This document shows positions 22,848 to 34,621 of a stretch of DNA of 64,000 nucleotides, piece by piece. The stretch covers positions 78,187,668 through 78,251,667 of the forward strand of contig OY804576.1 of the NCBI GenBank assembly GCA_963680875.1, given 5' to 3'. Below the pieces are notes generated by a model, which made no database searches, was not told the origin of the DNA, and was given only the letters and a program-made list of their open reading frames with translations. This stretch comes from Bathymodiolus brooksi. Lineage: Eukaryota > Mollusca > Bivalvia > Mytilida > Modiolidae. A program made the position numbers and the translations under genes. The number at the start of each line of letters is the position of its first letter. The first letter of the stretch is position 1.

Positions 22848-22994
22848 TGAGTTCACCCCCTTTTTAATGGGTTTTATGTTTCTCAATCTTTTGTTTTCTA
22901 TGTAGTGTTCTATAGATCACTGTTTGTCCTTTTGTTCTTTTTCTTTATTGTCTGTTCTTCTTCTATTTACGGCCTCTTTGATATCTTCAAACTT
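22805..22994 (-). repeat. Repeat A adjoining globin exon 2
   Basis: Reverse copy: gagctgcttaccttttcgga, cacctgagttcacccccttt, tttctatgtagtgttctata, ttctttattgtctgttcttc, and its normal end gatatcttcaaact at 22980-22993. The 32 bp that follow (T-rich) lead straight into the splice acceptor of globin exon 2. Confidence 0.85.
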
Positions 22995-23026
22995 TTCTTA
23001 ATGTTATTTTTTTGGATTTTTTTCAG

Positions 23027-23264
23027 ATTTTTCGAAACGGAACCAGACGTAAAGTCATTATTTCCAAAAATTGTGAGAATGAACAATGAAAATCAGCTAG
23101 AATGGGAAATAGATAAAGACATGTTACAAAAACATGCAGTATCAGTGATGGAAGGATTAGGTGCAGCAGTAGAGAGTTTAGATGAATCGGATTTCCTAAA
23201 TAACGTGTTAATATCAATAGGACAAACACATGTCAAGAGGCACATCAAACCACAAATGTTAAAG
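23027..23264 (+). CDS. Globin, middle coding exon (B12.2 to G7.0)
   Basis: Encodes the heme pocket of a globin that would bind O2 or a related ligand through a heme iron. The exon starts after a T-rich tract and AG at 23026 in codon phase 2 (one base, then TTT TTC GAA) and ends at AAG before a GTGAGT donor at 23265 in phase 0. These are the classical globin intron sites B12.2 and G7.0. The 79 codons begin FFETEPDVKSLFPKI. CD1 Phe is residue 12 (23061-23063). The distal E7 His is residue 36 in LQKHAVSV (23133-23135). The proximal F8 His is residue 68 in IGQTHVKRH (23229-23231). The E7 to F8 spacing of 32 residues is as in neuroglobin and cytoglobin, three longer than myoglobin. No stop, frameshift or missing key residue is seen. 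The open frame upstream of 23027 is repeat A and intronic. The paralogue type (neuroglobin-like, cytoplasmic or other) cannot be fixed from one exon. Confidence 0.93.
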
Positions 23265-23364
23265 GTGAGTACATGGTGGCTATTGTATGATAATACCACA
23301 GAAATACACTTTCACATTAGTGGATGCCTTCATTTCAACTTATTTTAGATTTGATAGTAAGATA

Positions 23365-23600
23365 CTCTTTCGGTCCATTGGTGGCTCATTGCGGTTCATT
23401 GATGTCCCGTTGCTAAGCAAAATTTTCCGATCATATCAAGCATAGCCTCTTTTTCCTGTGGTAATATAAACTTCTTCCGATATACCCATCATACTACCAC
23501 ACTTTTTGTCCATGATAACCTGTTTGTAAATTTGTTTTTGCCATGAAAATAGCTGAAAGACTGAGTTTAAACAACAATCAATCATTCACAATGCATTGCT
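23365..23600. repeat. Decayed SINE tail and shared repeat
   Basis: The stretch ccgttgctaagcaaaatttt and ccgatcatatcaagca resembles 21880-21920 (gttgctgggaaaagcatttc). The end agctgaaagactgagtttaa and acaacaatcaatcattcaca at 23553-23591 is a SINE tail. Confidence 0.45.
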
Positions 23601-24119
23601 TGTTTTCTTTCAAATGAGTTTGATGATAGCCTTTAACACACGAACAATATAATAGACATATACCTTTAAGATCGTGGACTTTATGTGAATTAATCTGATA
23701 CATAATAATACATCAATATATGATACATTCAAGGTATAAAGAAAAATTCAGATCTGATCCACAACTCATTTTTAACATGAATCTATTTACATGTTATCCA
23801 ACCTTTTTGTCCTTTAATTTGTCATTGCTGTTTTATCCAGATTATTCCTTTAACGCATAGGTTGTCAGGTTATAACACTGAACGCCTGGTCACAGTGGTT
23901 ACCGTGCATGGGGAGTGCCACCCTTCATAAACATGTGAAAGACTCCTTACGTCGATTTGTAAAAGTAGTAGGTGCATAATAGCGGCTTAAAACAGTTGTT
24001 TTCTTTTTTTCATCATTTCCCAAACTCCAAATACTTTAACAGTGGATGTCAAAGTCAAAAGTTTTCCCTGCCCTGGTTATCACATGCTCATTACCTCATT
24101 TCTGTATAATTGCTATATA

Positions 24120-24200
24120 CGGTTGAACTTTTCTCGTCCCGAATATGCATGAAACATGTGCCACTGGAGCTACTAATCAGACAATCAACCTCTACTTAAA
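24120..24200 (+). repeat. Repeat C/F fragment
   Basis: Contains ggttgaacttttctcgtccc and gaatatgcatgaaacatgtg, then ccactgg. The same text is at 51950 and reversed at 42970. Confidence 0.6.
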
Positions 24201-24934
24201 CTTTCCATTGGTCGTGTTAATTTGTATTCCTCTCAGTATAACAAAATCAAAAGAAAACATGCTGACAAGTTGAAAATAAATAATCCATACTTTTATTACA
24301 GTACCTGTACCTAGATACGATTTTGCAGTAGATTTGGAACTGCTCAGACATTATGATATTTTGTTTATTTCTCATTTTATTCGTTATTTTCAATTGCTGC
24401 CTACTCAATTTTCGCATGTCTTAAATACGTTTGATTTTTGATGGAATCAGTAATGGGTTTATGTAAATGGTGTCTGTGAAGTGATTCTTATATTACCTAT
24501 CCTTTAATCTTATATAAACACCAACATACTTATTGATTTATGATTATTCCATCATTAATTCAATTACATACTTCTAATATAAGCTAGCATCTAATATGAA
24601 CATACAAAGTAGACAAGACCGAATAATCTGTTGTACCATCATTATTATGTTTTATTAGACGAACCTGTCCTGAATAAAATGGAATCATAGACAATGACAT
24701 TAGTTGAACGCTTATCGTTGAATTATATCTTTATATAGAGATATCATAAGATTACTTTGAAGATGATTAAGAAGCCAATTAGACTAATTTACAAAAAGAA
24801 AGTGATGAATGATTCCTTATTTCATTATATGTACGGAGATTGTGCTTTTCCGCATTCGGTGTTGGCAATTGTTTATATTTCGGGTGACATGGACAGGAAT
24901 TGACAACACAAAGTAAATTAAAGAAAAGTTTAAA

Positions 24935-25110
24935 AATACAAATGTGGTAAGCCGTAAATCGAAGAAGGACAAACAATATAATGGACAAAATAAAAAGGAC
25001 AAATGGACAACCAATGATCTACAAAAGATTACAAGAAAGCAAAAGATTGAGCAACATGAACCCGACCAACATCGTAGCTCTTGTTACAGGAGTAATACCA
25101 CTAAAGAATT
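24935..25110 (+). repeat. Repeat A fragment in globin intron
   Basis: Contains gtaaatcgaagaaggacaaa, aatataatggacaaaataaa, acaaccaatgatctacaaaa and aagattgagcaacatgaacc. A separate 3' piece (cacccggtgacaaatcatga, then atgaggaaagg) lies at 25540-25580, so this copy is broken by about 450 bp of other sequence. Confidence 0.7.
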
Positions 25111-25589
25111 CTCCATTGCCTTCTATGCTAAATAAAACATTTTTGAGCTTTCATACAGGTTTCATCTTAAGTTTAATCTAAGTGACACTCATATCTCATG
25201 GAAGGGGTACCACATTGGAAGCCTACCTCCGAAAATCAACATACATTTAATGGCATATAAGAAAAAACAGACAGTCCGAAGATGTACACCGTCAAAAATC
25301 CTACTTTCACTTTCAGGTGGTTCCTTTCCAATACGATCATTTTTTTTTATTTAAAGCCACAGTGACATCACACATGGGCTTAACATTATCCTAAAATCTG
25401 TAGGTTTCTGCTGACATTCAATATTTTGCAGTATCTAACAGGGTTTATTTTTTATCCAAGAATGTAGGAATCCATTTTGTGTTTACGTACTACTTTCTCA
25501 TACATCCTTTTCGACTGATACCCATGTTTAGTGGTATTACACCTACACACCCGGTGACAAATCATGAATGAGGAAAGGACATTGACCAT

Positions 25590-28340
25590 CTTCAAAGATT
25601 GACTTTAATATTCTATGATCTTAAACGCAACCCTTTTCTATAATTGCTATTGTTCATTTCACAGCCACAATTGAAATCCGGGATATAAATATAGACATTA
25701 CCTTCTGTTGCTTGTATGATAGATCAAGCTCCGTGCAAAACTCTATGACGAATAACAGCTGATTATGGGTAGTAATTGGTGACCTTTTCCGCCCCTACTT
25801 AGTTAATCATTTTTCTTACCTGAAGCAATTACACTAAGTTTATTGTTTACTCATCTTATACTTAAAAACAACCGAACCATTCCTACTTGAACACGAGTGT
25901 GTGACGGATCCTAGCCTACACATAAATGAGACGCTTAGAATCCTTGTCTAGTGCCGTTATTCGCACAAAGATGTGTGGAGAGTTTGATTAAAAAACGTGA
26001 TGCGCCATTTAAACTAATCTCCAATTATAACTGAAATACTGTTGAAAGTGACGCTGATCAACCTATACTAATCTAAATAGTAAGAGAAGCTGCCTAAGTT
26101 TTAATCGTTACCATTTTCGCTTTATTGTTATTTTTCTTTTTCGTTTTTTTGTTTTTGTGGAGGCACTTTTTATCCAGCTGTTCCTCTTTACATTCACATT
26201 CGTGTTTCAACTATTGTTGTCTTAGGATCAATATGTACCATTTACTCAACAATCTAATCGACCTTGGATATGCTGTGTTTGGCTTTCACGGAACACAAAT
26301 AATAAAACGTCTGCTTGCATTCTATCAACTCAAATCGAGTTGCATGATGCCAAACATTTTCCAACCCCCCCGCCCAAAAATGATATAGTAGATAAGAAAT
26401 TGTCTATATCGTATATCGTGTATGAAATTTGGTAAATATTGTAATCAATGTTAGAGAAACAAATAATCTTATTCACATATAATAACCAACCTTAAGCTAA
26501 TTTTATTATCTCGACATAGCATGGTAATTAACTTTCCTTAAAGAATTAAAGCTACACATGCAATACTTACGAGTGTAGCCTAATGCTACAACTTTTGATC
26601 TAAAGCACTTAGAACCACAAATGTAATCACTACAAACTGTTGATCTTTAAGTACTTCTGGATGTTTAAACATATGGGACGTCTTAAGAAGTTTTTTTTGT
26701 AATTAAGTATAATTTATGGAACCCTGACAATACCTATTGATTATTCTTGGAGATAGTCACTCAACACTTTCTGATTATCACATAATAAATGTCGAAATGT
26801 AAAACTAATTAGATTATAAAATGAATGCAACAATAAAAATCAATGTATGCGAGTCTTTCTGCACTTTACCTTTTACAAGCTGATAGTAGCGTTCCATGTT
26901 TCCTACCATGTCATTTGTATTTTTAACGTGTTTAAAACGTTATCTAATGTCTGTTGTCAGTGGTAATTTGTTTAGAAACTCGTCATTGCTGACACCAATA
27001 GGCACATCTAATCCAAAATTCCGTGTGTATCATTCATGAGTACTGTAAGGTGTCAACAGTATAAATGATATCTGAGATTACACCATGTCTACCAAATGAG
27101 GAAGATACACTTTCACACATGTCACTGATGTTTAAGAAATGAATACACGTGTTTTGTGGGGGTAAATATTTCGATTTATGTTAAACAATTCAGCTTAATA
27201 ACAATTATATATAAACAAAAAATGGTTTGTTAAATATGATGGTTGCTTGTCAGTGGCAAGGTAAAATTATCCAATATAATATCCTCTTTCGTGAGGCAGT
27301 CACCATGTTCATCCACAGTCCAATCCATGTACAACCCTTATTTCACACATGACGTATTGTTTGGAATATGTTATCGTCCTTTATATAGCTATGAATATGC
27401 TCGGTTGGTTGACGTTAAACAACAATCAATCAACAGACGTAAAGTATTCATACGTGTTTACACCATCAGTGTTTAGCGTACACAAACTAGCAATGCAGGG
27501 TACGGTTTTAGCATATGTATAAATGTATTAACATTGGGAATGTGCGTATATTCAAAAAGCATTTTCATAGCAACATAAAATTAAGTGGACATCTGAAATA
27601 TCGTTTCTGTATTTGAATCGTTTGTCAAACCAGTTAGATGTTTTTTAATTAGATTATCAACTGAAGAAGTCGCTAAACCAGGCAGCTTTTAAAACTGTTT
27701 CATTCTTAACATTACCAAGTCTACTTCTATAACGATTACAGAACATGATATCTGATATACAAATTGAAGAAGTTTAAATATAATTTTTTTTTTTTAATTT
27801 TTGTCAATGAATAAACTTTTAAGATACAATGTACACGTCCATTAGCACCTGGTTGTGCTGAGGTCTAAAAGATTGAAGATTTCACTTCGAAATATACGAG
27901 CGTTTGAGTTATCGGAGATAAAGTACTGTTGCTGTAGAAGTCTAAAAGACTGAAGGTATCAATTCGATATATCCGGGCGCTTGAGTTGTAAGTGATAAAG
28001 ATCTGCAGCTAGGAATAATAAAAAAAAAATGCGTTTTTCGTGAATCCAGTCTGTCGCGATATCATAATTTAAATTAGGGACAGGGATGGATGAACTGAAA
28101 GCTATTACGATCTGACTATTTTTCTAATTCGAGTTATCCACGGACACGACTTAAGGGAATTCGGTATAACGTTATTTGATTCTAGTTTTTATATGTAACT
28201 CATAATGTATTTCGAAAATATATCATGATGACGTAATCAAACAACTAAATTGTGCTGTACAAGGACCCTTTCAAAACACTTGATTTTAAATCGCACACTT
28301 TCCTATGCAGTTATTTTCCCAATCTGACGTATTTCTTATC
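25590..28340. other. Intronic sequence, mostly unrecognised
   Basis: About 2.7 kb of intron. Two short SINE tails are visible, at 26030-26065 (ataactgaaatactgttgaa, then agtgacgc) and 27405-27435 (ggttgacgttaaacaacaat, then caatcaa). A diverged 84-bp tandem duplication lies at 27855-27990 (gaggtctaaaagattgaag and gaagtctaaaagactgaag). I recognise no exon. Confidence 0.5.
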
Positions 28341-28344
28341 CTTT

Positions 28345-28535
28345 GCGAGCACCTGGATTCACATCCTGGTTTTTGGTAGGGTTCGTGTTGCTCATCTTTT
28401 CAATTTTCTGTGTTAAATTGTGCTTTTTGTTTTGTTCGTCTCCGTCCTGTGGCTTCTGTACTCAATGTTGCAAGTGTCTCTGGATTGTCCATTTTTGATT
28501 GCCCCTTCGGTTTTCTCTAAAGGTTTATTTAATGT
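28345..28535 (-). repeat. Chimera of repeat A and repeat B
   Basis: Positions 28345-28420 are repeat A, reverse orientation (gcgagcacctggattcacat, then tagggttcgtgttgctcat). They run directly into the repeat B 3' half (ttttgttcgtctccgtcctg, ctctggattgtccatttttg, ccccttcggttttctctaaa). A second chimera with the same join order lies at 35515-35735 in the opposite orientation. Confidence 0.75.
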
Positions 28536-28899
28536 AACTTGGATGTTTCTGTTCGAGTTTTGCTTACCGATCAAACTTCTTAGAACGGAGTGTTGATTTC
28601 ATCTCTAATTACAGTATGCTATTATTTTTATATGTAAGAATACCCATCACAGATAACATATAAACATAGTGTGGTGTGAGTAAAAAATTTAATAGCGTCT
28701 AATGATAGCTTTATTGAATTTAGTTGACTTTGTTCCATTAAGATACAGACGAAATTGACTGAATAAAAAATTTATAATATCTTTATAAGGATTCATTTCG
28801 TCGACAGCTTCAAAATACGTTGATATAATTAGTTTAAAAGCCGGAAGAAGTTCTATGAAACACCAACCTACTTCAGTATGCATTAAGCAAATATAGACT

Positions 28900-31800
28900 G
28901 AAGCTTCCTTCAGACATGGGTAACGTTAGCCAATGACGGCTATCCTGATTAGCTCATCTGAAGCTTCCTTCAGACATGGGTAACGTTAGCCAATGACGGC
29001 TATCCTGATTAGCTCATATGAAGCTTCCTTCAGACATGGGTAACGTTAGCCAATGACGGCTATCCTGATTAGCTCATCTGAAGCTTCCTTCAGACATGGG
29101 TAACGTTAGCCAATGACGGCTATCCTGATTAGCTCATATGAAGCTTCCTTCAGACATGGGTAACGTTAGCCAATGACGGCTAACCTGATTAGCTCATCTG
29201 AAGCTTCCTTCAGACATGGGTAACGTTAGCCAATGACGGCTATCCTGATTAGCTCATCTGAAGCTTCCTTCAGACATGGGTAACGTTAGCCAATGACGGC
29301 TATCCTGATTAGCTCATCTGAAGCTTCCTTCAGACATGGGTAACGTTAGCCAATGACGGCTATCCTGATTAGCTCATATGAAGCTTCCTTCAGACATGGG
29401 TAACGTTAGCCAATGACGGCTAACCTGATTAGCTCATCTGAAGCTTCCTTCAGACATGGGTACCGTTAGCCAATGACGGCTATCCTGATTAGCTCATCTG
29501 AAGCTTCCTTCAGACATGGGTAATGTTAGCCAATGACGGCTATCCTGATTAGCTCATCTGAAGCTTCCTGCAGACATGGGTAACGTTAGCCAATGACGGC
29601 TATCATGATTAGCTCATCCGAAGCGTCTTTCACACATGAGTAATGTTAGCCAATGACGGCTATCCTGATTAGTTCATCTGAAGCTTCCTTCAGACATGGG
29701 TAACGTTAGCCAATGACAGCTATCCTGATTAGCTCATCTGAAGCTTCCTTTAGACATGGGTAACGTTAGCCAATGACGCTATCATGATTAGCTCATCCGA
29801 AGCTTCTTTCAGACATGAGTAATGTTAGCCAATGACGGCTATCCTGATTAGCTCATCCGAAGCTTCTTTCAGACATGAGTAATGTTAGCCAGTGACAACT
29901 ATCCTGATTAGCTCATCTGAGGCTTCCTTCAGACATGGGTAACGTTAGCCAATGACGGCTATCATGATTAGCTCATCTGAAGCTTCCTTCATACATGGGT
30001 AACGTTAGCCAATGACGGCTATCTTGATTAGCTCATCCGAAGCTTCTTTCAGACATGAGTAATGTTAGCCAATGACGGCTATCCTGATTAGCTCATCTGA
30101 AGCTTCCTTCAGACATGGGTAACGTTAGCCAATGACGGCTATCCTGATTAGCTCATCTGAAGCTTCCTTCAGACATGGGTAACGTTAGCCAATGACGGCT
30201 ATCATGATTAGCTCATCCGAAGCTTCTTTCAGACATGAGTAATGTTAGCCAATGACGACTATCCTGATTAGCTCATCTGAGGCTTCCTTCAGACATGGAT
30301 AACGTTAGCCAATTACGCTATCATGATTAGCTCATCTGAAGCTTCCTTCAGACATGGGTAACGTTAGCCAATGACGGCTATCCTGATTAGCTCATCTAAA
30401 GCTTCTTTCAGACATGGGTAATGTTAGCCAATGACAGCTATCCTGATTAGCTCATCTGAAGCTTCCTTCAGACATGGGTAACGTTAGCCAATGACGGCTA
30501 TCCTGATTAGCTCATCCGAAGCTTCTTTCAGACATGGGTAACGTTAGCCAATGACGGATATCCTGATTAGCTCATCTGAAGCTTCCTGCAGACATGGGTA
30601 ACGTTAGCCAATGACGGCTATCCTTATTAGCTCATCTGAAGCTTCCTTCAGACATGGGTAATGTTAGCCAATGACGGCTATCCTGATTAGCTCATCTGAA
30701 GCTTCCTTCAGACATGGGTAACGTTAGCCAATGATGGCTATCCTGATTAGCTCATCTGAAGCTTCCTTCAGACATGGGTTACGTTAGCCAATGATGGCTA
30801 TCCTGATTAGCTCATCTGAAGCTTCCTTCAGACATGGGTACCGTTAGCCAATGACGGCTACCCTAATTAGCTCATCTGAGGCTTCCTTCAGACATGGGTA
30901 ACGTTAGCCAATGACGGGCTATCATGATTAGCTCATCTGAAGCTTCTTGCAGACATGAGTAATGTTAGCCAATGACGGCTATCCTGATTAGCTCATCTGA
31001 AGCTTCCTTTAGACATGGGTAACGTTAGCCAATGACTGCTATCATGATTAGCTCATCCGAAGCTTCTTTCAGACATGAGTAATGTTAGCCAATGACGGCT
31101 ATCCTGATTAGCTCATCCGAAGCTTCTTTCAGACATGGGTAACGTTTGCCAGTGACGGCTATCCTGATTAGCTCATCTGAAGCTTCCCTCAGACATGGGT
31201 AACGTTAGCCAATGACGGCTATCCTGATTAGCTCATCTGAAGCTTCCCTCAGACATGAGTAATGTTAGCCAATGACGGCTATCCTGATTAGCTCATCTGA
31301 GGCTTCCTTCAGACATGGGTAACGTTAGCCAATGACGCTATCTTGATTAGCTCATCCGAAGCTTCTTTCAGACATGAGTAATGTTAGCCAATGACGGCTT
31401 TCCTGATTAGCTCATCTGAAGCTTCCTTCAGACATGGGTAACGTTAGCCAATGACGGCTATCCTGATTAGCTCATCTGAAGCTTCCCTCAGACATGGGTA
31501 TCGTTAGCCAATGACGCCTATCCTGATTAGCTCATCCGAAACTTCTTTCAGACATTGGTAACGTTAGCCAATGACGGCTATCCTGATTAGCTCATCTGAA
31601 GCCTCCTTCAGACATGGGTAACGTTAGCCAATGACGCTATCCTGATTAGCTCATCTGAGGCTTCCTTCAGACATGGGTAACGTTAGCCAATGACGGCCAT
31701 CTTGATTAGCTCATCCGAAGCTTCCTTCAGACATGGGTAACGTTAGCCAGTGACGGCTATCCTGATTAGCTCATCTGAAGCTTCCTTCAGACATGGGTAA

Positions 31801-32733
31801 CGTTAGCCAATGACGGCTATCCTGATTAGCTCATCTGAAGCTTCCCTCAGACATGAGTAATGTTAGCCAATGACGGCTATCCTGATTAGCTCATCTGAGG
31901 CTTCCTTCAGACATTGGTAACGTTAGCCAATGACGGCTATCCTGATTAGCTCATCTGAAGCCTCCTTCAGACATGGGTAACGTTAGCCAATGACGCTATC
32001 CTGATTAGCTCATCTGAAGCTTCCTTCAGACATGGGTAATGTTAGCCAATGACGGCTATCATGATTAGCTCATCTGAAGCTTCCTTCAGACATGGGTAAC
32101 GTTAGCCAATGACGGCTATCCTGATTAGCTCATCTGAAGCTTCCTTCAGACATGGGTAATGTTAGCCAATGACGGCTATCATGATTAGCTCATCTGAAGC
32201 TTCCTTCAGACATGGGTAATGTTAGCCAATGACGGCTATCCTGATTAGCTCATCTGAAGCTTCCTTCAGACATGGGTAATGTTAGCCAATGACGGCTATC
32301 CTGATTAGCTCATCTGAAGATTCCTTCAGACATGGGTACTGTTAGCCAATGACGGCTATCCTGATTAGCTTATCTGAAGCTTCCTTCAGACATGGGTAAC
32401 GTTAGCCAATGACGGGCTATCCTGATTAGCTCATCCGAAGCTTCTTTCAGACATGAGTAACGTTAGCCAATGACGGCTATCCTCATTAGCTCCTCGGAGG
32501 CTTCCTTCAGACATGGGTAACGTTAGCCAATGACGGCTATCCTGATTAGCTCATCTGAAGCTTCCTTCAGACATGGGTAACGTTAGCCAATGACGGCTAT
32601 CCTGATTAGCTCATCTGAAGCTTCTTTCAGACATGAGTAACGTTAGCCAATGACGGGCTATCCTGATTAGCTCATCTGAAGCTTCCTTCAGACATGGGTA
32701 ACGTTAGCCAATGACGGCTATCCTAATTAGCTC
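28900..32733 (+). repeat. 60-bp minisatellite, about 64 units, HHL core
   Basis: The unit is ctgaagcttccttcagacat, gggtaacgttagccaatgac, ggctatcctgattagctcat. It is exactly 60 bp for the first 14 units, then 59 to 61. Two main variant classes alternate: cttccttcagacatgggtaa and cttctttcagacatgagtaa. Higher-order structure is visible: a ctcatatg unit followed by a taacctg unit recurs 240 bp apart (29101/29341), and gcctccttcag with gacattgg recurs about 360 bp apart (31560/31920). Each unit has two small inverted repeats (CTGAAG-cttc-CTTCAG and TAGCC-aatgac-GGCTA). The unit is homologous to the single-copy HHL core at 46313-46380. Confidence 0.95.
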
Positions 32734-32895
32734 ATTTTGTTTTCTTGCTTCCAAAGTTTTTTAAGCATTACTTGGTTTTCCATTCTGTTGATTATGAATG
32801 AACATGTACCTAATGAAGGTTATTCAAGAAACGCGCAGTGCACACTAAATTACATATCTACAGTTTTAATATTTCTTTCGCCACAATATACTTCA
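32734..32895 (+). mobile_element. HHL 3' part with hammerhead-like motif
   Basis: The sequence after the array (tccaaagttttttaagcatt, acttggttttcc, atgtac) leads to CTAATGA at 32810-32816 and GAAA at 32828-32831, followed by cgcgcagtgcacactaaatt and acatatctacagttttaata. It has the same order and spacing as the piece after the 52-bp array at 5.7-5.9 kb. The catalytic-core G at the fourth position of CTGATGA is A here, so this copy should be inactive as a ribozyme. Confidence 0.6.
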
Positions 32896-33534
32896 CAAAA
32901 CATGAAACTTACCAAGTGAAAAATATTTATACATAGTTTGCTTTATATGATTTTTTTTTCAAATCAATTCAATAAAATGTATTTCAGTATTATCCAAAAA
33001 TGTGTAAAAATTCTTACGCTTAGAATAATGTTTTGTTAGGTTATTGACATATACAAATATTGTTGGCCTTGTTTTTCTTCAAGCTTATATATTGTCCAGT
33101 TGTTTTTTCCTTCCTGTTCTATCCTCTAATTTCCTATTATACCTATGTCTTCAATGCCTATCATAAAACAAAAAACCTATTATCTACATCATTATTAGCT
33201 TATTATCTATCTTTCAAGATTATACTAAGTTGCATTGATAAGTAGTAGGTTAACTTTTCCCATTACAAACATCGTAAAGAAAAGTATTAATTTTTATCAT
33301 CAAAGAGTACAATTATCACTATATTGATGGAAGACGCGTAGCATCTTTACGGACCTATTCAAGCACTCAATATTGCTTTCCCATTTCTTAAATTATTCTC
33401 TCTTCTTTGTATATATCATATAATGTGTTTGTGTCATTTCCTTGTATCGAGTTGTTTATTGTATTGTATTGACAGGTTTGCACGAACATATATGTCTCCT
33501 CTCCCGGAAGAGGACGTCCATATTAATCAACATC

Positions 33535-33735
33535 AAAACACTCACAAGGACTGTACTTAAATGTGTTTCTCGTGTTTAAAGCGTAGCTCGAGTTAAAAGA
33601 GTCCATCAAAACACCCACAAGGACGGTACTTAAATGATTTCCTCATGTTTAAAGAGTCCTCGTGTTTAAAGTGTAGCTCGAGTTAAAAGAGTCCATCAAA
33701 ACACCCACAAAGACGGTACTAAAATGAGTCCCTTT
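33535..33735 (+). repeat. Short tandem repeat, three units
   Basis: The segment catcaaaacacccacaagga, then cggtactt and aagtgtagctcgagttaaaa, with gagtc, occurs three times with unequal spacing (starts near 33531, 33604 and 33693). Confidence 0.85.
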
Positions 33736-34139
33736 CACATGAGTGTAATACCCACACTCGTTGCACCACGCAAATGACAACTTGCAGCAGCTATGTGCCG
33801 TTTGCTATGAGTGGTCATTAGTGCAATGAAAAGCTTCTTTATATTTAGAACATTTGTAATACTTAATTAGCACATTTTCAATATTTTTATTAGTACATTT
33901 CCTTTTCCAAATATTTCCATTAACATCAATGCATACATTTCAATGTTGTCCATTTTGGCTTGGTTCTAGCCGTTCGGTCAGAATATCAGTGTCGACAAAA
34001 TTGCCCCTGCTAAAATTTGATAAAAGATTTACGCGCGTTATTTTAATCTATCTATACCTAATCTTCGTATTTGATATATTTGTTGTTTACCTGGTTGTAA
34101 AATATACTAGATATACCTCCAACAATAATACTTACATAG

Positions 34140-34505
34140 TGAGTGAGTGATTGTTGTTTAGCGCCATCTCAGTAATTGTTCAGCTATATCATGGAGAGAA
34201 CAAGTTAATTTTCAATGAGATGATGATGAGGTTGGCTTTGTACCAAACACGCTTAATTATATTTTTATAGTGTTAGCTCACTAAAACAACAGTCCGTGGA
34301 TAGACATGTCGCTCCACTCGGACACATTATCCTGACTGCGATCCAGCCAGTCTTTGCTTTTTCTCCTTAATGGTGAGTGCTTAGCGTAGAAACAACAAAT
34401 ACCAATTTTATAGTCTTTGATTTGACCCGATGAATGCTTGAACCCACAATCTACCGAACTCGAGACGAGAACGCTAACCATTACACCACCGATGCGGTAA
34501 GCATT
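34140..34505 (-). mobile_element. tRNA-derived SINE-1, well preserved
   Basis: On the minus strand the head reads gcatcggtggtgtaatggtt and agcgttctcgtctcg, like the 5' half of tRNA-Gly. The A box is at 34478-34490 and the B box gtgggttcaagc at 34435-34447. The body has gggtcaaatcaaag and caggataatgtgtccgagtg. The tail is complementary to gattgttgtttagcgccatc and agctatatcatgg at 34149-34193. It sits 120 bp before globin exon 3. Confidence 0.85.
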
Positions 34506-34621
34506 CACATTAAACAACAACGTGCTAGAAAAATAAACTACATGAAACTAAAATCCGAAGAAAGTGTCTTGGTAATAACTCAATAAATGTAATATCTTCA
34601 AACTCATAATTGTTATTGCAG

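Larger units (their letters stand above)
23265..34621 (+). other. Globin intron at G7.0, 11.4 kb
   Basis: The intron runs from GTGAGT at 23265 to TTGTTATTGCAG at 34610-34621 and is in phase 0 on both sides. It contains SINE tails, a repeat A fragment, an A/B chimera, the 60-bp array (about one third of the intron) and an HHL 3' part, a SINE-1 and a further tandem duplication. The size and load of repeats are far beyond those of vertebrate globin introns. Confidence 0.85.

Noticed and set aside
22203..22850. Open frames of 142-174 codons on both strands
   Set aside because: The 51-bp period is a multiple of three, so any stop-free unit gives long frames. They are part of repeat A.
26880..27330. 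Possible degraded retroelement coding sequence on the minus strand
   Set aside because: Short stretches look protein-like (for example VPIGVSNDEFLNKLPLT), but no motif identifies a family and frames are broken.
28900..32733. CRISPR-like regular array
   Set aside because: Units are contiguous tandem copies with no spacers, in a eukaryotic intron.
28900..32733. Structured repeat RNA from the two inverted repeats in each 60-bp unit
   Set aside because: Variants break the pairs (for example tctgaag to tccgaag and cttccttcag to cttctttcag) without compensating changes, so no selection on the fold is visible.
34430..34505. tRNA-Gly gene
   Set aside because: The 5' half is similar, but the 3' half continues into SINE-1 body sequence repeated elsewhere in the window.
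34590..34606. Repeat A end (atatcttcaaact) before globin exon 3, as before exon 2
   Set aside because: Only about 14 bp match and no other repeat A sequence is adjacent, so I treat it as coincidence.
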